47,392 bases of DNA from Chloroflexota bacterium (GCA_005881495.1 VBHI01000334.1:1-47392), one strand, 5' to 3'; counted from the stretch's first letter, positions 26,547 through 35,400 are shown. Notes: generated by a model from the sequence alone, not told the origin. Numbers and translations: made by a program.

Positions 26547-27374
26547 ATGGATAGTCGGGTGATAACCATCACGTCAGGGAAGGGCGGTGTCGGAAAAACC
26601 ACAACTACCGCGAATATTGGTACTGCTCTTGCGCTGCAAGGGAAAAGGGTGGCCGTTGTGGATTCGGACATTGGCCTGCGTAATCTGGATGCTGTTCTGG
26701 GATTGGAGAATCGCATTGTCTATGATCTTGTCGATGTGGTTGAGGGTCAGTGTCGTTTACGGCAAGCGTTGATTAAAGATAAAAGGCTTCCTGAACTCCA
26801 TTTGCTTCCTGCTGCCCAGACACGCGATAAAAATGCCGTCAACAGTGTTCAGATGGAGCAACTCTGCCAACAACTGCGCGCAGAGTTCGATTTTGTGGTG
26901 ATCGACTCTCCGGCTGGTATTGAGCAGGGGTTCCGCAATGCGATTGTAGGTGCAGATGAGATTATCATCGTGGCCAATCCAGAGATGGCCTCGGTGCGCG
27001 ACGCGGACCGCATCATCGGCCTGGTGGAGGCCGCTGGAAAACCTGAGCCACGGTTGATTCTCAATAGGCTACGCTCTGAAATGGTCAAACGCGGAGACAT
27101 GATGGACGTAGCTGATGTCTTAGAAGTGCTGGGGATTGATCTGCTTGGTATTGTCCCTGAAGATGAAATGATCATTGTGGCAACCAACAAAGGTGAACCT
27201 ATCGTCTATGATAAACGTTCTCGGGCAGGCCGCTCATTCCTGAATGCCGCCCAGCGTATCATGGGCGAAGAGATTCCCCTTGATGAGGTAACGGAAGTAC
27301 CATCACTTTTGGAGAGGCTGCGACGCTTTGTTGGGTTTGGCCCAGCGCTGGCTGAAAGGCGCGTTCGTTCTTAG
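26547..27374 (+). CDS. minD: MinD, membrane-associated ParA-type ATPase
   Basis: I start at the ATG at 26547 (275 residues) with GGAGCG upstream; a TTG six codons earlier is less likely. The deviant Walker A GKGGVGKTTTTANIG follows the initial VITITS, with DSDIGLRNLDAVLGLENRIV and VVIDSPAGIEQGFRNAI as the other nucleotide-binding motifs. The C-terminus ends in SLLERLRRFVGFG, an amphipathic membrane-targeting helix, followed by a short basic tail. It recruits MinC and is displaced by MinE. minE starts 25 bp downstream. Confidence 0.97.
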   Translation: MDSRVITITSGKGGVGKTTTTANIGTALALQGKRVAVVDSDIGLRNLDAVLGLENRIVYDLVDVVEGQCRLRQALIKDKRLPELHLLPAAQTRDKNAVNSVQMEQLCQQLRAEFDFVVIDSPAGIEQGFRNAIVGADEIIIVANPEMASVRDADRIIGLVEAAGKPEPRLILNRLRSEMVKRGDMMDVADVLEVLGIDLLGIVPEDEMIIVATNKGEPIVYDKRSRAGRSFLNAAQRIMGEEIPLDEVTEVPSLLERLRRFVGFGPALAERRVRS

Positions 27375-27399
27375 CCATCCTGAAAAGGGGACAGATATT

Positions 27400-27750
27400 A
27401 TGGGTATTTTTAGTTTCATATCAGGACGAAAGAAGCCCACGCCAAGTGAGCTTGCAAAAGAACGTCTGAAGGTTGTGCTGGTGCAAGATCGCATCAAGGT
27501 GAATCCTGAGCTGCTGGAACTGATCAAATCCGATCTTCTAACCGCGATCTCGCGTCGTTTAGATATAGACGAGCAACATGTTGAGATTCGCATGTCTCGC
27601 GAGGACCGTTGGGACAAGCTACAGGCGGAAGTACCTATCAAACGTCAGAAGATATCGTTTGAGTGGGATCCCCCTGCCCATACTACCGCTGTGACTGGAC
27701 TGCGCGGCAAGGTCACTGTCGAGGTGGAAAAAGATGATGGTGTAGAGTAG
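27400..27750 (+). CDS. minE: MinE, topological specificity factor, with extended C-terminus
   Basis: The start is the ATG at 27400, with AGGGGA eight bases upstream. The product has 116 residues, against about 88 in E. coli. MGIFSFISGRK matches the membrane-contacting N-terminus, and SELAKERLKVVLVQDR the MinD-binding region. The dimerisation part DLLTAISRRLDIDEQHVEI is followed by some 40 extra residues ending TTAVTGLRGKVTVEVEKDDG. With minC and minD, all three Min components are encoded together, so pole-to-pole type regulation is plausible even in a mycelial lineage. Confidence 0.92.
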   Translation: MGIFSFISGRKKPTPSELAKERLKVVLVQDRIKVNPELLELIKSDLLTAISRRLDIDEQHVEIRMSREDRWDKLQAEVPIKRQKISFEWDPPAHTTAVTGLRGKVTVEVEKDDGVE

Positions 27751-27772
27751 GGCTTGCCCTTGCTCCGATAAC

Positions 27773-28306
27773 TCACAAGTCCATTTTCTCCAGCGTGTCG
27801 GCAAACGCCTGATAAGAACTTTCCCCAAATAGAACCATCATTACCTGCTTGAGAGTTGTAGGTTTCCTGATATGCTCAATGATGGTGTGTAGCGCGATGG
27901 GAGCAGCCAGGCGCAAGGGATAGCCGTAAACGCCAGTACTAAGCGAGGGAAAGGCAATGCTCTCAATCTTATAGAGTTCTGCCAGGTTGAGACAACTCTG
28001 GTAGGCGCTCTTCAGGTAGCGCTCGTCTTCTGCGCTCCCGCGATAGATTGGCCCAACCGCATGAAAAACATACTTCGCGGAGAGTCTCCCGCCAGTTGTT
28101 GCCACAGCACTTCCTGTTGGGCACCCTCCTATCTCGCGGCAAGCCTGCATAATGCTTGGTCCGCCCGCGCGGTGAATGGCGCCATCAACACCACCACCAC
28201 CCGCAAGCGCACTATTTGCAGCATTGACGATAGCATCCGCCTGTATTTTAACGATATCTCCCTGAATAAGCGTCAGAGTTACACTATTGATTGTACGTGT
28301 GGACAT
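27773..28306 (-). CDS. Macro-domain protein (ADP-ribose-binding, O-acetyl-ADP-ribose deacetylase type)
   Basis: I start at the ATG at 28306 (177 residues), five bases after GGGGGGAAG; the longer frame overlaps pdhC. The macro-domain signatures are clear: GDIVKIQADAIVNAANSALA, then GGGGVDGAIHRAGG, and FPSLSTGVYGYPLRLAAPIA. This is the MacroD/YmdB type, which removes ADP-ribose or deacetylates O-acetyl-ADP-ribose. It sits directly downstream of the pyruvate dehydrogenase genes on the same strand, 20 bp after pdhC, and may be co-transcribed. It faces minE tail to tail. Confidence 0.92.
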   Translation of the reverse strand: MSTRTINSVTLTLIQGDIVKIQADAIVNAANSALAGGGGVDGAIHRAGGPSIMQACREIGGCPTGSAVATTGGRLSAKYVFHAVGPIYRGSAEDERYLKSAYQSCLNLAELYKIESIAFPSLSTGVYGYPLRLAAPIALHTIIEHIRKPTTLKQVMMVLFGESSYQAFADTLEKMDL

Positions 28307-28326
28307 GAACACTTCCCCCCAATGCA

Positions 28327-29685
28327 TCAAAGTACCAACCCGAATGGTTCCTCCAGCAAGCGTTTAACCTCCTGCAAGAAACGCGCGGCAGTCGCGCCAT
28401 CAATTGCGCGGTGGTCTGAAGAGAGCGTTACCTTCATGCGGTTGCGCACCACCACCTGACCATCGACGACTACAGGAGTCGGAGTAATCGAGCCAACAGC
28501 AAGAATAGCCGATTCAGGCGGATTAATGACAGCAGTGAAACTATCAACATCGTACATCCCCAGGTTACTTACAGTGAAGGTGCCTCCGCTGAACTCTTCT
28601 GGTCGAAGCTTACCTTCGCGAGTCGACTCTGCCAGGCGCTGCGTCTCACGGGCTATGTCAAGAATACCGCGCTGATCTGCATTGCGTAAGACAGGGACGA
28701 TCAGGCCCTGTTCAACAGCGACAGCGACACCAATATGTACCTGCTTCTTCTGCAAGAGGCGATCTTCTGCAAATGAGATATTCACCTGGGGAATGCGCAC
28801 TAATGCCTTTGCCACAGCTTTGACAATCAGATCGTTATAACTGACCTTGACAGGTGCCGGATCATTCGCGGCATATTCGTTTATCTGCTGTCGGAAGGCA
28901 GCTAGTTTGTCCGTGTCGATAACGCTGGTGATGTAGAAGTGTGGCGCAGTTTGCATACTCTGGCTTAGACGCCTGGCGATGGCGCGTCGCATAGTGGTGA
29001 GTGGGATCTCAATCACTTCGCCACTATCTATGGTGGCAGGCACCGGTGGAGGCACTGGTTGCGCAGCTAAAGGAGTAACCGATTCCGCCTGAGGGGCAGG
29101 TGCCGTGGCAACTGCTGACCGCTGTTGACTTAAAGCGGCCTCAATATCCATTTTAATGATGCGCCCATTGGGACCTGTTCCCTGCAGTGTGGCATAGTCC
29201 AGGTGTTTCTCATCTGCAAGTCGACGAGCAAGAGGCGAGATAAAAATGCGACCCTGGCGTTTTACCGCAGAAGCTCCACTCGTGGGTTCCGGGCTGAGAC
29301 CCACAGAAGCTCGCACAGGTAAATCCTCCTTGTATTGTTGATTGCTCTGTGTTTGTCGAGGTGAGGGTTGGAGTGGGTTGACTAATGATCCTTGTCGTTG
29401 ACCACTTGCTCCCGCTCCGTTCGCATTAAGATAATCAGGCAGTGGCTCATCGGGTGCGCCAATCAGTGCGATCTCTGCACCGACAGGCGCTGAATTACCC
29501 TCGGGCACCAGTATCTTGCGCAATACTCCACCGGCAAAAGCTTCTATCTCAATATTGACTTTATCTGTCTCAACCTCCGCCAACATCTCTCCCTTTTTAA
29601 CTTCCTCACCTTCTTTTTTGATCCAGTGAAGAATCTTGCCCTCTTCCATGCTATCGCCCATCTTGGGCATTTCTACTTTTTTCAT
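28327..29685 (-). CDS. pdhC: Dihydrolipoyllysine acetyltransferase, E2 of pyruvate dehydrogenase
   Basis: The protein has 452 residues. The lipoyl domain (1-75) carries the modified lysine at K42 in EVETDKVNIEIEAF. A Gln/Ser/Pro linker leads to the peripheral subunit-binding domain at about 147-190 (ISPLARRLADEKHLDYATLQ, GTGPNGRIIKMDIEAAL). After an Ala/Pro linker comes the catalytic domain, ending with SSDHRAIDGATAARFL, which contains the catalytic His and Asp. It is the core of the complex, accepting acetyl groups from E1. It is 15 bp downstream of pdhB. A branched-chain or acetoin E2 cannot be excluded from the sequence alone. No E3 gene is present in the window. Confidence 0.93.
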   Translation of the reverse strand: MKKVEMPKMGDSMEEGKILHWIKKEGEEVKKGEMLAEVETDKVNIEIEAFAGGVLRKILVPEGNSAPVGAEIALIGAPDEPLPDYLNANGAGASGQRQGSLVNPLQPSPRQTQSNQQYKEDLPVRASVGLSPEPTSGASAVKRQGRIFISPLARRLADEKHLDYATLQGTGPNGRIIKMDIEAALSQQRSAVATAPAPQAESVTPLAAQPVPPPVPATIDSGEVIEIPLTTMRRAIARRLSQSMQTAPHFYITSVIDTDKLAAFRQQINEYAANDPAPVKVSYNDLIVKAVAKALVRIPQVNISFAEDRLLQKKQVHIGVAVAVEQGLIVPVLRNADQRGILDIARETQRLAESTREGKLRPEEFSGGTFTVSNLGMYDVDSFTAVINPPESAILAVGSITPTPVVVDGQVVVRNRMKVTLSSDHRAIDGATAARFLQEVKRLLEEPFGLVL

Positions 29686-29700
29686 ACAATACTCTCCGAG

Positions 29701-30699
29701 TTACCTGTGAATGAGGGCCGAAGGGACAATCGCCTTCACTGCATCGACAATATCGCTCTTTTTGGGGATAGCAGCACGTTCCAAAACTTTCGAGTAGGGC
29801 ATGGGCACATCAGCGCCAGTTACGTGCTGAATGGGAGCGTCCATATAGTCAAAAGCATGTTCGTAAATAAGCGCAGCCAGACCCTGGCCCGTCCCATAAT
29901 ACTTCCAGCCTTCTTCAGCAATCACTACGCGGTTTGTCTTCTTCACTGAATCGACAAGCAGGTCAATGTCTATGGGGCGAATGCTCCTGAGATCGATTAC
30001 TTCAGCCTCGATACCTTCTTTAGCCAGGTCTTCAGCGGCCTGTAATGAGACATGCACCATACGCGAAAAGGTGATAATAGTTACATCGCGTCCCGGGCGC
30101 TTCACCTCTCCGAGATTGAGTGGTACGGTATATTCAACGCTCTCATCGGGCACCTCACCTCTTATATTGTAGAGCAGTTCATGTTCGATGAAGAGAACCG
30201 GGTCAGGATCGCGTACCGCCGCTTTGAGCATCCCTTTGACGTCGTAAGGGGTCGCAGGCATAACCACTTTCAGCCCTGGAATATGGGCATACCACGTCTC
30301 AAACAATTGTGAGTGTTGCGCGGCTCGCTGCGCGCCTCCGCCAGATGGCATACGTACGACAAAAGGCACAGCAGGCTGGCCACCAAACATATAACGCATT
30401 TTGGCGGCACTGTTCACAAGTAGATCAGAGGCGAGTAAACTAAAATTGATGGTCATCAGTTCCAGGATAGGCCGCAACCCGCCCAGCGCAGCGCCGATCG
30501 CTACTCCTGTAATAACCTCTTCTGCCAGAGGAGTGTCTCGAACACGTTTCTCGCCAAATTCCTCATAAAGTCCTTTGGTGACAGCGTAGGTGCCACCATA
30601 ACCGGCAATATCTTCGCCCATAATGAAGACACGTTCGTCGCGCAGCATCTCCTCGCGGATGGCTTCACGGAGCGCATCTCGATAGGTCATTGTACGCAT
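29701..30699 (-). CDS. pdhB: Pyruvate dehydrogenase E1 component, beta subunit
   Basis: The protein has 332 residues. The opening TYRDALREAIREEMLRDERV and FIMGEDIAGYGGTYAVTKGL, followed by LAEEVITGVAIGAALGGLRP, is standard for E1-beta. PFVVRMPSGGGAQRAAQHSQ and AEEGWKYYGTGQGLAALIYE complete the transketolase central and C-terminal domains. It pairs with the alpha subunit to form the thiamine diphosphate site. Genes alpha, beta and E2 are spaced by 6 and 15 bp, a tight operon. Confidence 0.95.
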   Translation of the reverse strand: MRTMTYRDALREAIREEMLRDERVFIMGEDIAGYGGTYAVTKGLYEEFGEKRVRDTPLAEEVITGVAIGAALGGLRPILELMTINFSLLASDLLVNSAAKMRYMFGGQPAVPFVVRMPSGGGAQRAAQHSQLFETWYAHIPGLKVVMPATPYDVKGMLKAAVRDPDPVLFIEHELLYNIRGEVPDESVEYTVPLNLGEVKRPGRDVTIITFSRMVHVSLQAAEDLAKEGIEAEVIDLRSIRPIDIDLLVDSVKKTNRVVIAEEGWKYYGTGQGLAALIYEHAFDYMDAPIQHVTGADVPMPYSKVLERAAIPKKSDIVDAVKAIVPSALIHR

Positions 30700-30705
30700 C
30701 TTTTG

Positions 30706-31680
30706 CTATTTCCTCTCGTAGCGATAAGTGAGAGCTGTAGAGTTATCAATCATTACGTCAGTATAGAGTTCTTCAAGTGAAGGGTCGGGGCTATTCTCGG
30801 CAAATTCTGCCGCATCTTCGGAAACCTGTGTTGCCCTGGCATCATTATCATCAAATTCAGCCTGGGTAGCCAGACCGGTGTCCAGTAATTTCTTCTCAAA
30901 AATGCCTATGGGGTCACGCGTGGTACGCCACTGGTGCTCTTCCTCGCGGGTGCGATAATAGGCGGGATCCGTCACACCGCCCCTGGCATGCTCTACAGCC
31001 TGTTTCATCGACTCGTAGACGGCTATTACGTCCATGCCATCAACCTGATCACTGGGCATATTGTACGCCGCCGCGCGTGGCTGCAGGCTATCAACAGCCC
31101 AGGCTTTTCCTACAGCCATGCCCATAGAATATTGATTATTCTCGCAGACATAGACGATGGGTAATTTCCAGACTGCCGCCAGGTTCAATGATTCATGGAA
31201 TGCTCCCTCGTCAACGGCTCCATCGCCAAAATAGCAGGCGATAACGGTATCTTTCCCCTGGTATTGTACGGAGAAGGCCACACCCGCAGCGATAGGCATT
31301 TGTGCTGCGACGATACCGTTCCCTCCATAAATACCCAGTTCATTGCTCCACATATGCATGGAGCCGCCTTTGCCCTTGCTACACCCTGTAATTTTGCCGA
31401 AAAGTTCGGCCATGACGGCCCCTGGGTCCATCCCTTTTACCAGAGCATGACCATGTTCCCGGTAGCTACATAGAATTTTGTCATCTGGACGTAGTGCCTT
31501 AATACTGCCAACTCCAACAGCCTCCTGGCCTATATACAGGTGCATAAAGCCACCTATTTTACCACGAGTATACTCTTCAGCGCTCTTCTCCTCAAAGCGA
31601 CGTACAAGCGCCATTTTATAATGCATCTCAAGTAGTTCAGTACGGGCTAATCCCGCCAGTGCTGCGTTGCTGATCGCCAT
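30706..31680 (-). CDS. pdhA: Pyruvate dehydrogenase E1 component, alpha subunit
   Basis: The protein has 324 residues. It contains KIGGFMHLYIGQEAVGVGSI and the thiamine diphosphate motif FGDGAVDEGAFHESLNLAAV, with the second half VYVCENNQYSMG. CSYREHGHALVKGMDPGAVM and SKGKGGSMHMW give the substrate and phosphorylation-loop region. It decarboxylates pyruvate together with the beta subunit. A GGGGAGG precedes the ATG. It is the first gene of the pdhABC operon. Confidence 0.95.
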   Translation of the reverse strand: MAISNAALAGLARTELLEMHYKMALVRRFEEKSAEEYTRGKIGGFMHLYIGQEAVGVGSIKALRPDDKILCSYREHGHALVKGMDPGAVMAELFGKITGCSKGKGGSMHMWSNELGIYGGNGIVAAQMPIAAGVAFSVQYQGKDTVIACYFGDGAVDEGAFHESLNLAAVWKLPIVYVCENNQYSMGMAVGKAWAVDSLQPRAAAYNMPSDQVDGMDVIAVYESMKQAVEHARGGVTDPAYYRTREEEHQWRTTRDPIGIFEKKLLDTGLATQAEFDDNDARATQVSEDAAEFAENSPDPSLEELYTDVMIDNSTALTYRYERK

Positions 31681-31863
31681 AGGCCTCCCCTGTTCTATGA
31701 AAAAATTATGTTTGCATGACTAGCCCGACATACAACTCTGTATGCGATGAGGCCCTCTATCTCACCACGCTGTGATTATTTTGTTACTCATTGTACCGCA
31801 TGAAGAATGAGAATGATAGTGGTATCGATTTGCTTCAATGGTTCACCAATTATTCCGAAAAAA

Positions 31864-31932
31864 GAGATAAAAATGGCTCAGAACGGGGTGCCTGACATAG
31901 CCAGGCGCCCCGTTCTGAGCCATTTTTATCTC
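31864..31932 (-). terminator. Long intrinsic terminator downstream of HU
   Basis: A 31-bp stem with a single G-T type mismatch (GAGATAAAAATGGCTCAGAA...GCC at the left, its complement at the right) encloses the loop ACATAGC. On the minus strand the stem is followed by TTTTTT, so it should stop HU transcription before the pdh operon. It may also act in the other direction. A second small hairpin (GGCACCC...GGGTGCC, 31972-31993) lies between it and the HU stop. The stem is unusually long for a terminator. Confidence 0.75.
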
Positions 31933-31999
31933 AGTCACGAGATTTTTTAAAAGGCGGCAGTGAGGACAACAGGCACCCACAAGCAGGGGTGCCAGACAA

Positions 32000-32323
32000 T
32001 TACTTTTTGACGACGGCGTCTGCGAGCTCTTTCCCAGGAAAGAACCGCACACGCTCTTTTGCGGGTACCTGGATTGGTTTCTGGTCGCGTGGATTAACCC
32101 CTCTGCGCGCTGCACTCCGGCGCACTTTGAATGAGCCAAAGCCGACCAAACGCACCTCGTTACCACTCTGAAGTGCCTCACGGATGGAGTCCAAAGTGGC
32201 TTCTAAGGCAGCTTGAGCTTGTTTCTGAGAGATATCCGCCTGTTTTGCAATGCGCTTTGTTAATTCTTGTCTACCTACAGTAGGCGTAGTAGTTGGTTTC
32301 GATTCGGTTTCTTTCGTGGCCAT
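32000..32323 (-). CDS. HU-family DNA-binding protein
   Basis: I start at the ATG at 32323 (107 residues), which has AAGGAGGACC upstream; the frame is open 11 codons further. After a polar Thr/Glu-rich leader (ATKETESKPTTTPTVG) comes the HU/IHF fold: RQELTKRIAKQADISQKQAQ, NEVRLVGFGSFKVRRSAARR, GVNPRDQKPIQVPAKERVRF. GFGSF and the beta-arm GxNPxxxxxIxIPA are diagnostic. It bends DNA as a nucleoid protein. The N-terminal extension of about 17 residues is unusual. Confidence 0.95.
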   Translation of the reverse strand: MATKETESKPTTTPTVGRQELTKRIAKQADISQKQAQAALEATLDSIREALQSGNEVRLVGFGSFKVRRSAARRGVNPRDQKPIQVPAKERVRFFPGKELADAVVKK

Positions 32324-32657
32324 GGGTTCAAGGTCCTCCTTAACAACGAACAACACACGTCGCTTTCCGTCCCAATAATGTATTGTTGGGCCTGTAGAGC
32401 GGCATCATAACCTCACTGCCGTTTAGGAGTATAGCACGCGATTCTGCGGAAAACAAGGGTAGCACCTTGCCTTAAGGCCCGGTATAGGGCCTCGATCAGC
32501 ATAAGAGGCCGATTCGCAGCAATCTACCAGGTAGAAAATTGGCTTTCCATGCGGTTCTTTCCCTGTTAAAGAATTTTGATAGAGACCCGGTAATTCGTCT
32601 AATATAATACGTATGCTCAATTTAGCTTTCACACGACCAAACAAAAAAAACGACATG
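32324..32657. other. Intergenic region between HU and PadR genes
   Basis: These divergently flanked bases must hold the HU promoter, but no clean hexamer pair is visible. A hairpin CCCAACAAT...ATTATTGGG lies at about 32371-32391, within the likely HU leader. A 77-codon minus-strand frame (32423-32656) has no coding character. Confidence 0.4.
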
Positions 32658-32686
32658 TTGCCCTTGGAACATCAGTGAACTATAAT
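32658..32686 (+). promoter_or_regulatory. Promoter of the PadR gene
   Basis: TTGCCC (32658-32663), 17 bp, TATAAT (32681-32686), 26 bp before the ATG. A short leader with GAGGA seven bases upstream of the ATG follows. Confidence 0.65.
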
Positions 32687-32712
32687 AGCACTATACTTAT
32701 TGAGGAATAGCA

Positions 32713-33264
32713 ATGTACATCAGCGAACCAGCAGAATACGCCATCCTGGGACTGTTAGAAAGTCAGCCCATGCATGGTTATGAGATGTTCCAACAGTTCA
32801 AAAGCGGCGCAATGGGACAGATCGTCCACCTTGAAATGAGTCAGATGTACGCGTTCCTGAAAAAGCTTGAACGCCTGGAATATATTGAAGCACAGCTGGA
32901 AATCCAGGGATCACGCCCGCCGCGTAAAATCTTTCACCTCACTGCAAAGGGACGACAGGCATTTTTCCAGTGGTTGAAAGAACCAGTTGAGCGACCACGA
33001 GAGATTCGCATCCTCTTTCTTATCAAGCTCTACTTCGTCCAACAGTTACTACCAAAGGAGATTGGACCTCTGATCGACCAGCAAATTGTTGCCTGCCAGA
33101 ACTTCCTCAATCATCTCGAGTCCCAACATTCAATCCCTCCAGAAACCAGCGATGGAGCGTTCTTCGACCATGTCGTTTTACGTGGGCGCATCTATCAGAC
33201 TCGTTCGTTGCTCGATTGGCTGCGCGAACTACAACATCAACTGGCCGAAACGCAACGACAATAA
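32713..33264 (+). CDS. PadR family transcriptional regulator
   Basis: The protein has 183 residues. EYAILGLLESQPMHGYEMFQ is the PadR winged-helix opening, with YAFLKKLERLEYIEAQLEIQ and RPPRKIFHLTAKGRQAFFQW as the recognition helix and wing. The C-terminal helical domain (from about 95) matches the Vir_C/PadR_C dimerisation type. Members repress transporter or detoxification genes in response to small molecules. Its target is not evident: the adjacent genes are a convergent SprT-like gene and HU. Confidence 0.9.
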   Translation: MYISEPAEYAILGLLESQPMHGYEMFQQFKSGAMGQIVHLEMSQMYAFLKKLERLEYIEAQLEIQGSRPPRKIFHLTAKGRQAFFQWLKEPVERPREIRILFLIKLYFVQQLLPKEIGPLIDQQIVACQNFLNHLESQHSIPPETSDGAFFDHVVLRGRIYQTRSLLDWLRELQHQLAETQRQ

Positions 33265-33380
33265 ATACGTGTTATTACTCAGACCACGGCGTTTTGGGTT
33301 TCGGCATCAGTTCGTCGTCCACATAGAGTGCATCCACTCGCTCATTGAAAAAACGCAGAACATCCACCCATTTGTAGGGA

Positions 33381-34091
33381 TCAAGCACGCAGCAAAAGCT
33401 GGTAGCGAGGATTGTAGGTCTTGTCGCATTTACTGCATGAGACAGCTCGCGAGTAACGGCGAGTACGTGGGTATTGATTGCCGCAATTCGGGCAAACATA
33501 GAGATAGCGAATCGGGCGTCGTTTGCGTCGTATAGCTTCGCGGCGTGAACTCTCTTCGTGTAAGAGGCGACGTAGCTCTTCCAGTTCATACCCGGTGATA
33601 GCGGCCTCATCGGCTGCAATTGAGTCATACCCGTGATGGCGGTGACGACGCGGTGTCCCATTGACCCGGTCGGCCAGGTGTATCAATTCATGAGCTACTG
33701 TTACTTCAATCGACTGTAGCTGCATATCCGGCTCGATAAAAATGAGGTGACGATGGCTGGGTACATGGAGTTGCAGCGTTTCTTCAAAGACGGGGAGAAC
33801 TTGTGAATGAAAAAGTTTGCGAGTACGCGTTTGCACTCCAGGCTGAGCATGATGGGGAGCAGGTAGATAACAATAACAGCCTAATACCATGCTATTGAGT
33901 CGCTTTCCTGTCCAACGCATATATTCCTGGCGATCTTGCGTAATAGCCAGTTTACCAAGCTCTTGCGCTGGAAGGTTTAATTTTTGCCAGTAGAATGTCA
34001 ACCAATCTCCAATTGTATCACTTGCATGTACAATGGGGCCTATTTGCCGTGGTGGTGGTGCGGGTGTATGAGCTTTAAGGGCGGCAACCAT
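33381..34091 (-). CDS. SprT-like zinc metalloprotease
   Basis: I start at the ATG at 34091 (236 residues) because -10 boxes (TATAAT at 34114-34119, TATACT at 34148-34153) lie inside the longer frame that reaches 34166. The zinc-protease motif is VAHELIHLAD (HExxH), with a third ligand probably in RHRHHGYDS. A C-terminal zinc ribbon follows: YVCPNCGNQYPRTRR and SCSKCDKTY. HExxH plus such a ribbon is the SprT/Spartan arrangement; related eukaryotic enzymes cut DNA-protein crosslinks. The bacterial role is unproven. Confidence 0.82.
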   Translation of the reverse strand: MVAALKAHTPAPPPRQIGPIVHASDTIGDWLTFYWQKLNLPAQELGKLAITQDRQEYMRWTGKRLNSMVLGCYCYLPAPHHAQPGVQTRTRKLFHSQVLPVFEETLQLHVPSHRHLIFIEPDMQLQSIEVTVAHELIHLADRVNGTPRRHRHHGYDSIAADEAAITGYELEELRRLLHEESSRREAIRRKRRPIRYLYVCPNCGNQYPRTRRYSRAVSCSKCDKTYNPRYQLLLRA

Positions 34092-34195
34092 GTCCGCTTT
34101 TTTACTCCTGCCTATTATAGTGCGCACTCTTAAAGTATCGCGATACCAGTATATCAGGCATGGCAAGCAGAGGCAAGGCTAGCTAGTACCTTCGC

Positions 34196-34224
34196 TTGAC
34201 ACCCATTTCTGAGCGGCGTAAGAT
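34196..34224 (+). promoter_or_regulatory. Promoter of the orphan gene at 34276
   Basis: TTGACA (34196-34201), 17 bp, TAAGAT (34219-34224), about 50 bp before the ATG. Confidence 0.65.
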
Positions 34225-34275
34225 GAGATAGGTCTTAATAGAGTTCACCTTTTACCTCCCGTAAGGAGCTTTTCC

Positions 34276-34761
34276 ATGTCGTTTCAAGTATGCATAAAAA
34301 CAGAGAAATCATTACAGCAACTCACCTCTGAGATACGCACCATCTTCTCACTGCCTCTGTTTCGACAGAACTCTTTCGCCGGTGAACCGTATTGCCAGTT
34401 TGAGATGCTAGGAATGCTCATCCTAATCCATCACGCCGAGGAGGAGGACCGCGACCCGGAAGTTATGCACTATCCCTACTGCTTTGACCTGCAAATGGCT
34501 TTTGCAGATCACGAGTTGGATACCGATCATATGGAGTATATTTTGCAACCTTATTATGCTCAACTGCTCAGTTTCCAACTTGGCCTGGATACTGCATATC
34601 ACGAGAAAAAGAAAATTGATAACAAGTGGCATATACGCTATCGTTTCTATCGCAAGAATCCACGATGGAAAGAGTCTATCTTGTACGGTGAGCCAGGCTG
34701 GGAACCGGCTGTCATCGAATCTCCCCCCTCCGTGTGGCGCACAATGCATCCTGTCTTCTAA
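34276..34761 (+). CDS. Uncharacterised 161-residue protein
   Basis: I do not recognise the family. The gene has a strong promoter, AAGGAG seven bases before the ATG, and a clear coding character. The protein is soluble, with no membrane helix or signal. It is rich in aromatic residues (HYPYCFDLQMAFADHE, HIRYRFYRKNPRW, GEPGWEPAVIESPPSVW) and has several acidic stretches (HHAEEEDRDPEV). The alternating pattern suggests a compact alpha/beta fold. Neighbours on the same strand are the MaoC and R2-like oxidase genes 165 bp downstream, but a short purine-rich repeat (GAAACAAGAAACAAGAAA near 34879) separates them. Confidence 0.7.
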   Translation: MSFQVCIKTEKSLQQLTSEIRTIFSLPLFRQNSFAGEPYCQFEMLGMLILIHHAEEEDRDPEVMHYPYCFDLQMAFADHELDTDHMEYILQPYYAQLLSFQLGLDTAYHEKKKIDNKWHIRYRFYRKNPRWKESILYGEPGWEPAVIESPPSVWRTMHPVF

Positions 34762-34926
34762 ACCCTTGCGTTATACCTGAAAAAAATGCTACAGTGAAAT
34801 CGTCATACTACATCCCATCCTCCATTGTATAAACGAAACGTTGTAGGAGCGCGATACCCACGCCCATAGAGAGGACACAAGAAACAAGAAACAAGAAATG
34901 TGTTCGTAACTACATGGAGGCACATT

Positions 34927-35400
34927 GTGAGTATTCTGAACGCAGCTACCGGTGAAGAGCTTATCCCGCTAGTTAAACCACCAATTACGCAGGAGCAGCT
35001 TCAACGCTATGCTGAAGCATCTGGGGATCACAACCCCATCCACCTCAATGAAGAGGCCGCACGCCGTGTAGGCCTGGATAGTGTTATTGCCCAGGGTATG
35101 CTCAGTATGGCCTTTCTTGGACAATTCATCAACCAGCGCATTCCTGACGTGTCAGGGGTATATCTTACCCATTTGAAGGTGCGCTTTATCAGTATGGTCC
35201 GTCTAGGAGATTCCATTACCTGTCATGGCACAGTGAAAGCACGTACTACTGGGGACGGCGAACAAGAATATGTGACAGTTGAGTGCTGGGCACAAAATCA
35301 AGAAGGTGAAAAGGTCACAATAGGTGATGCAGTGGTTTCAATTCCTCTACAACTCAAAAGAGAGGTAAAGGAGACAATATGTCCATTGAAATGCCCTTAG
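34927..35400 (+). CDS. MaoC-like hydratase/dehydratase
   Basis: I start at the GTG at 34927 with GGAGG seven bases upstream (157 residues). The hotdog-fold MaoC signature is YAEASGDHNPIHLNEEAARR, including the catalytic Asp and His (D-x-N-P-I-H), then VIAQGMLSMAFLGQF. These residues fit an (R)-enoyl-CoA hydratase or a 3-hydroxyacyl dehydratase subunit. It overlaps the next gene by 22 bp, so translation is coupled to the R2-like oxidase. This suggests an acyl-type substrate shared by the two, which is inference. Confidence 0.88.
   Translation: MSILNAATGEELIPLVKPPITQEQLQRYAEASGDHNPIHLNEEAARRVGLDSVIAQGMLSMAFLGQFINQRIPDVSGVYLTHLKVRFISMVRLGDSITCHGTVKARTTGDGEQEYVTVECWAQNQEGEKVTIGDAVVSIPLQLKREVKETICPLKCP

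Noticed and set aside
32423..32656. 77-codon minus-strand frame upstream of HU
   Set aside because: Unlikely composition, no ribosome binding site; probably chance.
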